Shown: one piece after another, positions 1 through 6,626 of the stretch
Numbering within the stretch: position 1 is the stretch's first letter
Layout: every line of letters starts with the position of its first letter
NCBI GenBank assembly: GCA_011525185.1
Contig: WTIQ01000283.1
Coordinates: 1-12,092, forward strand
Length of the DNA stretch: 12,092 nt
From: Paracoccaceae bacterium
GTDB taxonomy: Bacteria > Pseudomonadota > Alphaproteobacteria > Rhodobacterales > Rhodobacteraceae
Direction: 5' to 3'
Notes under the pieces: model-generated
What the model was told of the DNA's origin: nothing
The model's database searches: none
Seen by the model: only the letters and a program-made list of their open reading frames with translations
Position numbers and translations under genes: made by a program

Positions 1-193
1 GCATCGCTTGGGTGAGGATAATCGTGGCCTCTGGCGACAATCCTTCACAGCATACAGCCATAGCAAAAGCGCCCGCTTGCGCATCGCTCACGCTGCCATC
101 CGCTAATCCCTGACAAAAGGCAATAATCTCATCAGACTTTGGGTTTTGCCCGTGTCGCAGTGCCGCCAAGAGAGATCGGACGTCAAAGGCCAT
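1..193 (-). CDS. deoA: Thymidine phosphorylase, N-terminal fragment (runs off the window)
   Basis: Reading the reverse strand from an ATG at 193-191 gives an open frame of 64 codons to the window edge, beginning MAFDVRSLLAALRHGQNP and continuing through GLADGSVSDAQAGAFAMAV. This matches the all-alpha N-terminal domain of the thymidine/pyrimidine-nucleoside phosphorylase family, where the DxQxGAFxMA stretch is strongly conserved. The enzyme cleaves thymidine with phosphate to thymine and 2-deoxyribose-1-phosphate in the cytoplasm. The start is 5 nt after the cdd stop codon, so it is the next gene of the same operon and acts in the same nucleoside salvage pathway. No strong Shine-Dalgarno is visible, which suggests translational coupling to cdd. 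The phosphate-binding and catalytic domains lie outside the window, so intactness cannot be judged. Confidence 0.85.
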   Translation of the reverse strand, partial: MAFDVRSLLAALRHGQNPKSDEIIAFCQGLADGSVSDAQAGAFAMAVCCEGLSPEATIILTQAM

Positions 194-198
194 CTGGC

Positions 199-585
199 TT
201 AGTCCATATCCGCCGGCACAAAAGCCCCTGGCAAAAGCTCGGCCACGGTATAGGTCATTTCCGCGCCCCGTGTCGTTGCAAGGGTCACTTTGACCTCCGG
301 TTTTGCAAACTCTGCAATTTTCTGGCGGCATCCCCCGCAAGGTGGGACAGGCCGTGGGCTATCTGCAATCACATAGACTTCGGTTATTTCCCTCTCGCCT
401 CCTGCGACCATCGCCGCAATAGCACCTGCTTCGGCACAGGTGCCTTCTGGGTAGGCGGCGTTTTCCACATTGACGCCTGCAAAAATTTCACCATTGGCCG
501 CTCTGAGAGCCGCGCCGACTTTGAACCCTGAATAGGGTGCATAGGCCTTTTCACGAATTTCCTTTGCCGCTTGATCCAGCATCAT
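199..585 (-). CDS. cdd: Cytidine deaminase
   Basis: This 128-residue protein is the usual length of the small tetrameric cytidine deaminases, which hydrolyse cytidine and deoxycytidine to uridine and deoxyuridine. The zinc and catalytic residues are all present: C50-A-E52 (in TCAEAGA) and P-C83-GG-C86-RQ, with C50, C83 and C86 as zinc ligands and E52 as the proton shuttle. FKVGAAL (21-27) and NVEN (39-42) are the nucleoside-binding segments of the family. Two adjacent ATG codons (585-583 and 582-580) are possible starts. The GGGAG upstream is closer to ideal spacing for the second, which would give 127 residues. The first ATG overlaps the stop codon of the upstream bicupin gene (ATGA). The order bicupin-cdd-deoA implies one transcript for pyrimidine nucleoside catabolism. 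Confidence 0.95.
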   Translation of the reverse strand: MMLDQAAKEIREKAYAPYSGFKVGAALRAANGEIFAGVNVENAAYPEGTCAEAGAIAAMVAGGEREITEVYVIADSPRPVPPCGGCRQKIAEFAKPEVKVTLATTRGAEMTYTVAELLPGAFVPADMD

Positions 586-1682
586 GTCTCCCTTTCCGCA
601 ACACAGGTCGTTTTGAAATCCGCAGGAAGCGACACTTCGAGGAGTTCGAGATCTTCGCTTGGATTGAGATAATTTGTTTTCATAAGGGGAGGTATGACAA
701 AGGCATCTCCTGCGGTCAAATCGTGGTCCTCTTGCCCTTCTCCCCGCAACGTCATTGAACCCTCTAGAACAAAGGTGAAATGAATATCACTGGTGTGCCA
801 GCTTGTGACACTCTCTGTGCCGTTTGGCTTAACCACTTCGACCCCTGCAACATTTTCTGTATGTGCTGCAATTGTTGTGTCCCGTGACATAAAGCCTGGA
901 ATGCGAAAATCGCTCCATGTTGCTTCGCTTGCTTTGTGATGCACAAATTTTTGCCCCTGAAATCGGCGCTCTGGGTTGTAGGTCGATGTTGGCAATTCCA
1001 TCTCGTGATCAATCGTCGTGATATGCTCGGCGGGTACACCAATTTCGATCACCTCGATATTATCGCTGGCAAAGAGGACACGGTGGCGAATTTCAGGGGG
1101 TTGGATAACACAGTTTCCAGCGTGCAAGCGAAAAGGTTCGCCCTGATCCTCATACACCAAATCGACCCATCCCCGATAACAGTAGATGAGTTGAAAGCCG
1201 ACGGTATGATAATGCACCATATCAGGGACAGGTCCGCCATCTGGAATACGAATGTGGCTTGCTATGATTGAGCCGCCCAGGCGATCTGGAATCAGATCAC
1301 GATACTGCATCCCAGCCCGCCCAATGATCCAAGGGGCTTGATCCGCAAGCCTGCGCACCACAAACCGATGTTGTGTTTGGGGCATAACTAAGGGCGGATT
1401 AAGAGGCTTGATTTCAATATGCGATCCATTGGGCGCAGTGAGATTGGTCTTGCCCTCAGCAAAACTAGCTGGATCCTCACAGAGCAAATGTATAGGTGCA
1501 GCAGGACCTTCAAGACCACGAACGAGCCTAAGTCTCAGCCCATGGCCCACAAACACCGCCACAGAGGGATCATCTGCTGGAAAGATCGTTTCCATCTTGA
1601 ATTGCAATATTTTGGTGAAAAAAGAAATGTCCGCACTCAAGTCTTGGCTTGGTAAAAGGATTTCTCCGACAATATCCGTCAT
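582..1682 (-). CDS. VOC-like domain plus two-cupin protein of unknown function
   Basis: The predicted protein has 366 residues from ATG 1682-1680, chosen because a strong GGAGG lies just upstream; an in-frame ATG at 1742 has no such site. Residues about 1-95 resemble a vicinal-oxygen-chelate (glyoxalase/dioxygenase) half: ILLPSQDLSADISFF, then F44VGHGLRLRLV and GSHIEI. Residues about 135-220 form a first cupin with H157-Y-H159, Q164 and G171, followed by HAGNCVIQPPEIRH ending at H200. Residues about 270-355 form a second cupin with H296, H301 and G308, then G325DAFVIPP. Both cupins deviate at the usual metal-ligand Glu (Gln in the first, His in the second), so metal binding is uncertain. It is the first gene of the cdd-deoA operon, suggesting but not proving a role in nucleoside or sugar metabolism. 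No substrate can be named. Confidence 0.8.
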   Translation of the reverse strand: MTDIVGEILLPSQDLSADISFFTKILQFKMETIFPADDPSVAVFVGHGLRLRLVRGLEGPAAPIHLLCEDPASFAEGKTNLTAPNGSHIEIKPLNPPLVMPQTQHRFVVRRLADQAPWIIGRAGMQYRDLIPDRLGGSIIASHIRIPDGGPVPDMVHYHTVGFQLIYCYRGWVDLVYEDQGEPFRLHAGNCVIQPPEIRHRVLFASDNIEVIEIGVPAEHITTIDHEMELPTSTYNPERRFQGQKFVHHKASEATWSDFRIPGFMSRDTTIAAHTENVAGVEVVKPNGTESVTSWHTSDIHFTFVLEGSMTLRGEGQEDHDLTAGDAFVIPPLMKTNYLNPSEDLELLEVSLPADFKTTCVAERET

Positions 1683-1771
1683 ATCTTGCCTCCAAGCATT
1701 AGATTGCGTGACCAGCAAAGGAGTGGCAAGAGATTTGCGCAAAAAATATGCACTTCCAAAGGTCGAAAAAA

Positions 1772-1789
1772 TAGTTTAATATTAAACTA
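1772..1789. promoter_or_regulatory. 18-bp perfect AT-rich palindrome, candidate operator
   Basis: TAGTTTAATATTAAACTA is identical to its own reverse complement. It sits in the divergent region between the bicupin-cdd-deoA operon (start 1682) and maeB (start 1808), 18 bp before the maeB ATG. Length, symmetry and AT-richness fit the operator of a dimeric repressor of MarR type, but no regulator gene lies beside it. It could control maeB, the operon, or both. A maeB ribosome binding site (AAGGGG) follows at about 1797-1802. Confidence 0.5.
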
Positions 1790-1807
1790 AAGTGTGGAAG
1801 GGGCAAA

Positions 1808-4087
1808 ATGGCGGATAAAACAGCAGAGACATTGCGGCAGGCAGCATTAGACTATCACGTTTTTCCCAAGCCGGGTAAGCTTGAGATACGCGCAACAAAA
1901 CCGCTTGCAAATGGTCGAGATCTTGCACGCGCCTATTCCCCAGGTGTTGCAGAAGCCTCCCGCGAAATTGTCAATGATCCCGCAGCCGCGAGCAAATATA
2001 CATCACGCGGAAACTTAGTGGCTGTGATCAGCAACGGCTCGGCTGTTTTAGGGCTTGGCAACATTGGGGCGCTTGCTTCAAAGCCCGTGATGGAAGGGAA
2101 AGCAGTTCTGTTTAAAAAATTCGCCAACATTGACTGCTTTGACCTCGAGGTCAACGAAAGCGATCCGGAAAAGCTTGCTGATATAATTTGCGCACTCGAA
2201 CCGACTTTTGGCGCCATCAATTTGGAAGATATCAAAGCCCCTGATTGCTTTATCGTCGAGCGCATATGTCGCGAGCGGATGGGCATTCCTGTGTTCCATG
2301 ATGATCAACACGGCACTGCAATTGTTGTGTGCTCTGCCGCAACCAATGCCCTGAAAATTGTAAAGAAGTCTTTTGAAGACATTAAAATAGTCTCCACTGG
2401 CGGAGGTGCTGCAGGCATCGCCTGTTTGAATATGCTCCTTAAACTCGGCGTAAAGCGCAAAAATATCTGGCTCTGCGATATTCACGGCCTCGTCTATGAG
2501 GGGCGTGAGGTCGATATGAACCCGCAAAAGGCAAGTTTTGCACAAAAAAGCGATCTTCGAACACTGGAACAGTTGATTGATGATGCGGATATGTTTTTGG
2601 GCCTCTCTGGTCCAAATGTTTTGACCCCAGATATGGTCAAAAAGATGACCTCTCAGCCAATTATCTTTGCCTTGGCCAATCCCACGCCTGAAATCATGCC
2701 CGATGAAGTCCGCGCTGTCGCGCCTGATGCAATCATTGCAACAGGGCGGAGTGATTTTCCCAACCAAGTAAATAATGTCTTGTGTTTCCCTTTTGTCTTT
2801 CGCGGCGCTTTGGATGTGGGGGCAAGCGAGATCAATGATGAGATGCAACTGGCCTGCATAGAGGGCATTGCCGCCCTTGCACGCGCCACAACCAGCGCTG
2901 AAGCCGCCGCGGCCTATAAGGGCGAAGATATGACCTTTGGGCCTGAGTATCTGATTCCAAAGCCCTTTGATCCGCGCCTTGCGGAAGTCGTTTCAAGCGC
3001 TGTCGCTGAGGCTGCGATGAAAAGCGGAGTTGCAACAAGGCCCCTGGAAAATATTGAAGATTATCGGATTGCTCTTAATCAATCCGTGGTCAAATCAGCG
3101 CTTTTGATGCGGCCCGTGTTTGATGCAGCGGCTAACTCGCATCGCAGAATTGTCTTTGCAGAGGGTGAGGACGAGCGCGTGCTGCGGGCCGCCCAAGCGA
3201 TTTTAGAAGAAACCAGCGAACAACCGATCCTCATAGGACGGCCCGAAGTCATCTCCCAGCGCTGTGAGCGGCATGGCCTAAAGCTCAAGCCGTTTGAAAA
3301 TGTGCAAATCGTTAACCCTGAAAACGATCATCGATACCGAGATTATTGGGGTACCTATCACCAAATCATGGCGCGGCGCGGCGTCAGCCCGGATTTGGCT
3401 AAGGCCATCATGCGCACCAACACAACTGCGATTGCCGCTGTGATGGTTCAGCGTGACGAAGCCGATTGTATGATTTGCGGAACCTTCGGTGAATACCACT
3501 GGCATCTGAAATATGCCGAGCAAATTTTGGGCACAGAGACCAAAAAGCCGCTCGGCGCCCTTTCTTTGTTGATATTGGAAGACGGCCCTTTGTTCATTGC
3601 GGATACGCAGGTATGGACAGAACCAAGCCCCGAAAAAATTGCAGAGATTGCCGAGGGCGCGGCACGGCATGTGCGCCGCTTTGGGGTCAGCCCCAAAATT
3701 GCCCTGTGTGCCCAATCACAATTCGGAAACCGCGAAACCAGTACGGGAGCGCGGATGCGTGAGGCGATCAAGATATTGGACGCAAAAGGGGTGAATTTCG
3801 ATTATGAAGGCGAGATGAACATTGACGCTGCACTAGATGCAGAGTTGCGGGCACGCATCCTGCCTGACAACCGGTTAGAGGGCGCGGCAAATGTCCTGAT
3901 TTTTGCCCATGCCGATGCCGCCTCTGGGGTGCGTAATATATTGAAGATGCGCACAACGGGGCTTGAGGTTGGCCCCATCTTGATGGGAATGTCAAACCGA
4001 GTGCATATTGTTTCTCCCTCAATCACAGCTCGCGGGTTACTCAATATGGCGGCCATTGGTGGAACCGATGTCTCAGCCTATGGCTAA
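1808..4087 (+). CDS. maeB: NADP-dependent malic enzyme with C-terminal phosphotransacetylase-like domain
   Basis: This 759-residue protein has the usual length and two-domain layout of MaeB. Residues about 1-425 are the malic enzyme, which oxidatively decarboxylates malate to pyruvate with NADP+. Recognisable parts are RAYSPGVAEA (41-50, with the catalytic Tyr43), GKAVLFKKFANIDC (97-110), the metal-binding NLEDIKAPDC (138-147) and FHDDQHGTA (163-171), and the nucleotide-binding GGGAAGIA (198-205). Residues about 430-759 match phosphotransacetylase, including FAEGEDERVLRAA (from about 449) and RVHIVSPSITARGLLNMAAIGG near the end. In studied alphaproteobacterial homologues this domain is regulatory, giving allosteric inhibition by acetyl-CoA, rather than catalytic; applying that here is inference. 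The start is supported by AAGGGG a few bases upstream. Its stop codon overlaps the stop of the convergent gene, leaving no room for an intergenic terminator. Confidence 0.95.
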   Translation: MADKTAETLRQAALDYHVFPKPGKLEIRATKPLANGRDLARAYSPGVAEASREIVNDPAAASKYTSRGNLVAVISNGSAVLGLGNIGALASKPVMEGKAVLFKKFANIDCFDLEVNESDPEKLADIICALEPTFGAINLEDIKAPDCFIVERICRERMGIPVFHDDQHGTAIVVCSAATNALKIVKKSFEDIKIVSTGGGAAGIACLNMLLKLGVKRKNIWLCDIHGLVYEGREVDMNPQKASFAQKSDLRTLEQLIDDADMFLGLSGPNVLTPDMVKKMTSQPIIFALANPTPEIMPDEVRAVAPDAIIATGRSDFPNQVNNVLCFPFVFRGALDVGASEINDEMQLACIEGIAALARATTSAEAAAAYKGEDMTFGPEYLIPKPFDPRLAEVVSSAVAEAAMKSGVATRPLENIEDYRIALNQSVVKSALLMRPVFDAAANSHRRIVFAEGEDERVLRAAQAILEETSEQPILIGRPEVISQRCERHGLKLKPFENVQIVNPENDHRYRDYWGTYHQIMARRGVSPDLAKAIMRTNTTAIAAVMVQRDEADCMICGTFGEYHWHLKYAEQILGTETKKPLGALSLLILEDGPLFIADTQVWTEPSPEKIAEIAEGAARHVRRFGVSPKIALCAQSQFGNRETSTGARMREAIKILDAKGVNFDYEGEMNIDAALDAELRARILPDNRLEGAANVLIFAHADAASGVRNILKMRTTGLEVGPILMGMSNRVHIVSPSITARGLLNMAAIGGTDVSAYG

Positions 4088-4575
4088 CGCTTGGCTCCAG
4101 CTTTATGGGACGTAAGCGCCTCCAAGCGCTGGGCGTAGGCAATGCGCTCCTCTTGCGTCATATTTGAGAGATGCTCAATAAGAGCGACCTGAGCAAAATC
4201 TCTTTTAGATGCGCTCTGTTGCGCTTGCTGTTCGAGCAAAGCGGCAAAGGCGTCCCGATCAAACGGTTGAGCCCGCAAAATTGCCAATGCAGAACGATAG
4301 CTGCTTTGATTGCGCTTTTTGTCCGCGTCAGAATTTTGTTTGTTATTTCGAAGCTCTTTCCCAAGGGCGCGTTTGTCTTCAAAACTAAGGGCGCGCATAT
4401 AAAGTAATACGCCCCTCTCTCGATGTTTGTAGCCATCTTTTCCAGACATTGGCCCTTTCCCAACGCGCATCATTGCACCACCAACGGCGCCAATCACGAT
4501 CAAATTCAGCGCAAGCGATAAACCAAATAGGATCTTCCAAAGCTTTCTTGGCTTTGAGTGTGAGGTATCGGACAT
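4084..4575 (-). CDS. Membrane-anchored periplasmic metal-sensor protein, CpxP/CnrX-like (Metal_resist family)
   Basis: The predicted 163-residue protein has a basic N-terminus, one membrane segment (about 13-35, LWKILFGLSLALNLIVIGAV) and a periplasmic helical, charged domain. That domain has the Metal_resist/CpxP pattern: LSFEDKRALGKELR (63-76), paired arginine-rich helices, and a late NMTQEERIAYAQRLEAL (138-154) resembling the family's LTxxQ/MSPEER signature. The start at 4575 is preferred over an upstream in-frame ATG (4680), which lies within the preceding gene; AGAGGAGA sits about 8 nt before 4575. It begins 2 nt after the stop of the putative anti-sigma gene. In CnrYXH systems a protein of this kind (CnrX) senses periplasmic metal and releases the anti-sigma factor. 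H135 and M139 have the same H-x3-M spacing as a CnrX nickel-ligand pair, but the rest of that site is not evident. Confidence 0.72.
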   Translation of the reverse strand: MSDTSHSKPRKLWKILFGLSLALNLIVIGAVGGAMMRVGKGPMSGKDGYKHRERGVLLYMRALSFEDKRALGKELRNNKQNSDADKKRNQSSYRSALAILRAQPFDRDAFAALLEQQAQQSASKRDFAQVALIEHLSNMTQEERIAYAQRLEALTSHKAGAKR

Positions 4576-4577
4576 AA

Positions 4578-4946
4578 TTACGTCTCCTCTAAAATAAAGT
4601 CCGATGCGACAACTGGATCTATAAGTTCCAATTCTTCGAACACATCCATTTGCAGAAGGGTCGCAACTGGCTCTGACCAATCTGGTGAGAAAAAGCCGAT
4701 ATAAACACCAGCCACGAGCGAGCTTGCAAACCCAAGTGCTGAGGGAGCGCCGCCAAGGTCATGAAACCAATCTTTCAGATCATCGAACCAATTTCGTTTC
4801 CTTGAAACCTTACCCGCTTTCTGGAGCCTATCGGCGTCGGCCAATATACGCATTTTCAAATCAGGCGTTGGCTCTGGTGTCGCGGATCGTGCAGCTTCGA
4901 AAAAGGCGGTAAGGTCGTCCGTAGGGTGCTTTTTGTCTTTAACCAT
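4578..4946 (-). CDS. Small single-pass membrane protein, putative anti-sigma factor
   Basis: The 122-residue protein has a charged cytoplasmic N-terminus (DDLTAFFEAARSATPEPTPDLKMRIL, about 10-35), a basic stretch KVSRKRNW (46-53), one predicted membrane helix (about 68-87) and a short acidic C-terminal tail. Its start codon overlaps the end of the ECF sigma gene by 8 nt (the sigma stop lies within ATGGTTAA), and its stop is 2 nt before the CpxP/CnrX-like gene. Small single-pass proteins encoded directly after an ECF sigma gene are usually its membrane anti-sigma factor. It lacks the HxxxCxxC motif of zinc-binding anti-sigma domains, so any sigma-binding mode would be more like CnrY. The function is inferred from position and topology; I recognise no named family. 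Confidence 0.7.
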   Translation of the reverse strand: MVKDKKHPTDDLTAFFEAARSATPEPTPDLKMRILADADRLQKAGKVSRKRNWFDDLKDWFHDLGGAPSALGFASSLVAGVYIGFFSPDWSEPVATLLQMDVFEELELIDPVVASDFILEET

Positions 4947-5517
4947 GACTGTATCCTAATTCTGGTTTTTGACTTTGCAAAATCTCAGTGAGTTTACGCT
5001 TGCCGCGGGCAATCAGACTTTCAACCGCTTTGATGCTAAGCTCCATAATCTCGGCAATTTCGGGATTGCTCAATTCATCGATATGCCTCAGTTGAACTGC
5101 GAGCCTTTGACGATCAGGCAAATCCCACATGGCGGCATAGAGAGCAGAATGGCGATACTGCTCATCCATCTGCTCTGCGGGGGAGCGGGCTGTGTCTTCT
5201 GGCTCATGGACTGACGCCAAGTCTTGGGGCGTCTTGCGCCGATGCCAGTCCTGACACAAATTGATCACCACGCGGTATAGCCAAGTGGTGACCTGCGCTT
5301 GATCCTGCTTCCAGTTGGGCGCAATTTTCCACAACCGCAAAAACGCCTCTTGTGCAACGTCTTCCGCATCGGCCCTATGGCCGAGCCTGTGAAAGGCATG
5401 CGCATAAAGTTTGGGCATGAGCCGCTCCGTCAAAGTCTGGGCTGCTATCGGGTCACCATTTGCAAAAGCCACCAAGAGAGCATCATTGCTCACATGCTCT
5501 GGCGAAACTATGGACAT
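4939..5517 (-). CDS. ECF-type RNA polymerase sigma factor
   Basis: The 192-residue protein is the usual size for an ECF (group 4) sigma factor, with only regions 2 and 4. Region 2 spans about 15-93 and includes RLGHRADAEDVAQEAFLRLW (44-63), the core-binding and -10 recognition helix, and TTWLYRVVINLCQDWHRR (77-94). Region 4 spans about 126-180 with LPDRQRLAVQLRHIDELS, then the helix-turn-helix NPEIAEIMELSIKAVESLIARGKRKL (151-176) that contacts the -35 element. The gene begins 52 nt after the EF-hand gene and overlaps the putative anti-sigma gene, so it probably belongs to the same transcript and may be autoregulated. Only a weak GGGG-type ribosome site precedes the start. The ECF subgroup cannot be assigned by eye. 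Confidence 0.92.
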   Translation of the reverse strand: MSIVSPEHVSNDALLVAFANGDPIAAQTLTERLMPKLYAHAFHRLGHRADAEDVAQEAFLRLWKIAPNWKQDQAQVTTWLYRVVINLCQDWHRRKTPQDLASVHEPEDTARSPAEQMDEQYRHSALYAAMWDLPDRQRLAVQLRHIDELSNPEIAEIMELSIKAVESLIARGKRKLTEILQSQKPELGYSHG

Positions 5518-5546
5518 TCAGGCACCCCAGACAGGTTGTCACTTCG

Positions 5547-5577
5547 AAAAAGACTGTTACGTGGTAAGGTTAGTCTT
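5547..5577 (-). terminator. Possible weak terminator or attenuator between the EF-hand and sigma genes
   Basis: On the minus strand, AAGACT (beginning inside the last codons of the EF-hand gene) pairs with AGTCTT 16 nt later. An inner TTAC-CAC-GTAA hairpin fits inside, and the outer arm runs into five Ts. The short stem with an internal bulge would be a leaky terminator or processing hairpin, lowering sigma-operon transcription relative to the EF-hand gene. Stability was not calculated. Confidence 0.35.
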
Positions 5578-6040
5578 CGGATTTGTCATCCTTTTTCCCA
5601 TATTTACCGCGCGTTCTCATCTCTTCCATTTCCGCTTTGCTGATGAAACCATCTTCATCTTTATCCAAGCGGTCAAACATTTTGTTCAAGCGATCACCAC
5701 GACGATGGTTTTTCATTTCATCCAAGCTCAAACTGCCATCCTCATTTGCATCAAGTTTTTCGATCATTCGGCTGACATGGCGCTTGGCCCCCTCTTCACG
5801 GTCTTTCATCAATTCGTCGACGCTCAAATTGCCATCACCGTTACTATCCATTGCCGCAAAGCGCGCTTCGCCATACTTTACAACTTCTGCCTTGGACAAT
5901 TTCCCGTCCTGATTTGCATCCAGCTCTTCAAAGCTTTGCATTTTATGCCCCATCATACCCTTATTTTTATGCGCTATCGCAGTTGTTCCAACCGTAAGCG
6001 CCAAGACTGCTGCAATCGAATATGTGAGTGTTTTAGACAT
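5570..6040 (-). CDS. Secreted four-EF-hand calcium-binding protein
   Basis: The 156-residue protein begins with a Sec signal peptide (about 1-23, cleavage likely after AIA) and is otherwise hydrophilic, so it should be periplasmic or secreted. Four canonical 12-residue EF-hand loops are present: D41-E52 (DANQDGKLSKAE), D65-E76 (DSNGDGNLSVDE), D97-E108 (DANEDGSLSLDE) and D126-E137 (DKDEDGFISKAE). Each keeps Asp at position 1, Asp/Asn at 3 and 5, Gly at 6 and Glu at 12, so all four should bind Ca2+. The loops form two pairs, as in calmodulin-like proteins. AGGAGG lies 6 nt before the start. The gene precedes an ECF sigma/putative anti-sigma/CpxP-like trio on the same strand, suggesting it is a target or input of that system. 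Its partner is unknown. Confidence 0.9.
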   Translation of the reverse strand: MSKTLTYSIAAVLALTVGTTAIAHKNKGMMGHKMQSFEELDANQDGKLSKAEVVKYGEARFAAMDSNGDGNLSVDELMKDREEGAKRHVSRMIEKLDANEDGSLSLDEMKNHRRGDRLNKMFDRLDKDEDGFISKAEMEEMRTRGKYGKKDDKSED

Positions 6041-6225
6041 CTGTGCCTCCTAAATATATGCCGCATCACCAGCGTTTTTGTTAAAGATGACTGTTAAACG
6101 TGCGACAAAGAGGTTTCCGTCGCATCTTTTGTGATTTTTTGATTTTAGTGACTTGTTTCTCGCTGGCCGAGGCAAGAAATAAGATTTAAGTCAAAATGGA
6201 ACAGTACAGTAAACAGGCCTATGAT
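6041..6225. promoter_or_regulatory. Divergent promoter region between the EF-hand/sigma module and the DUF983-Nudix pair
   Basis: This AT-rich stretch lies between divergent genes and should carry promoters in both directions. It holds AGGAGG for the EF-hand gene (minus strand, near 6047-6052). It also holds GACTGTTAAACGTG (6089-6102), nearly repeated as GACTGTTACGTG at 5552-5563 before the sigma gene. I could not assign convincing -35/-10 pairs. Confidence 0.4.
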
Positions 6226-6615
6226 ATGGCACAGACCGAGATACACCCCCGAGACACCCTTCCCGCTGTAAGACATGGTTGGGGGCGACGATGTCCCAGT
6301 TGCGGCAAAGGTCGCATGATGCAAGGCTATCTTAAAGTCGCCCACGCATGTGGCGAATGTAGACAAGAGTTTTATCATCACAGAGCAGATGATGGACCAG
6401 CCTATTTGACTATTTTGATCGTAGGCCATCTCATGGCTCCTCTGCTTTTGCATGTCTTTGTGACGTATCGACCCGACCCTTGGGTGATGCTTGCCATCTT
6501 TGGGCTTGGATGTATCACTCTCTCGCTCTACCTTTTGCCTAGGCTCAAAGGTGTCATTGTGGCATTTCAATGGGCAAGAGGTATGCATGGGTTTGGATAT
6601 TCCCGTCAAACATGA
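6226..6615 (+). CDS. DUF983 family zinc-ribbon membrane protein
   Basis: Starting from ATG 6226 the protein has 129 residues; an ATG at 6196 would add ten. The later start is slightly favoured because AGG lies 9 nt upstream and because DUF983 proteins usually begin about 20 residues before the first Cys. The N-terminal half has a four-cysteine zinc-ribbon-like pattern, RRCPSCGKGRM and then ACGECRQEF (Cys 23, 26, 42, 45 from 6226), followed by HHRADDGPAYLTI, typical of DUF983. Two membrane helices follow (about 60-81 and 87-107), joined by a YRPDPW turn. DUF983 has no established biochemical function. The stop codon overlaps the first possible ATG of the Nudix gene (ATGA), so the two are probably cotranscribed. 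Confidence 0.85.
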   Translation: MAQTEIHPRDTLPAVRHGWGRRCPSCGKGRMMQGYLKVAHACGECRQEFYHHRADDGPAYLTILIVGHLMAPLLLHVFVTYRPDPWVMLAIFGLGCITLSLYLLPRLKGVIVAFQWARGMHGFGYSRQT

Positions 6616-6626
6616 ACGAGGCCGCT

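Noticed and set aside
2078..2848. 256-codon minus-strand ORF inside maeB
   Set aside because: It is antisense to the conserved malic enzyme domain, and its product has no recognisable motif; a coding shadow.
4578..4946. Classical zinc-binding anti-sigma (ZAS) domain in the protein after the ECF sigma factor
   Set aside because: It has no cysteines and no HxxxCxxC motif; only position and single-pass topology support an anti-sigma role.
5411..6097. Long plus-strand ORF opposite the EF-hand and sigma genes
   Set aside because: It is the mirror of acidic EF-hand codons (Phe/Ile/His-rich product), with no ribosome site and no recognisable domain.
6050..6130. GGAAAC...CGTT on the minus strand as an EcfG/RpoE-type promoter for the EF-hand gene
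   Set aside because: The spacing between the two elements is about 12 nt, too short for the usual 16-17 nt.
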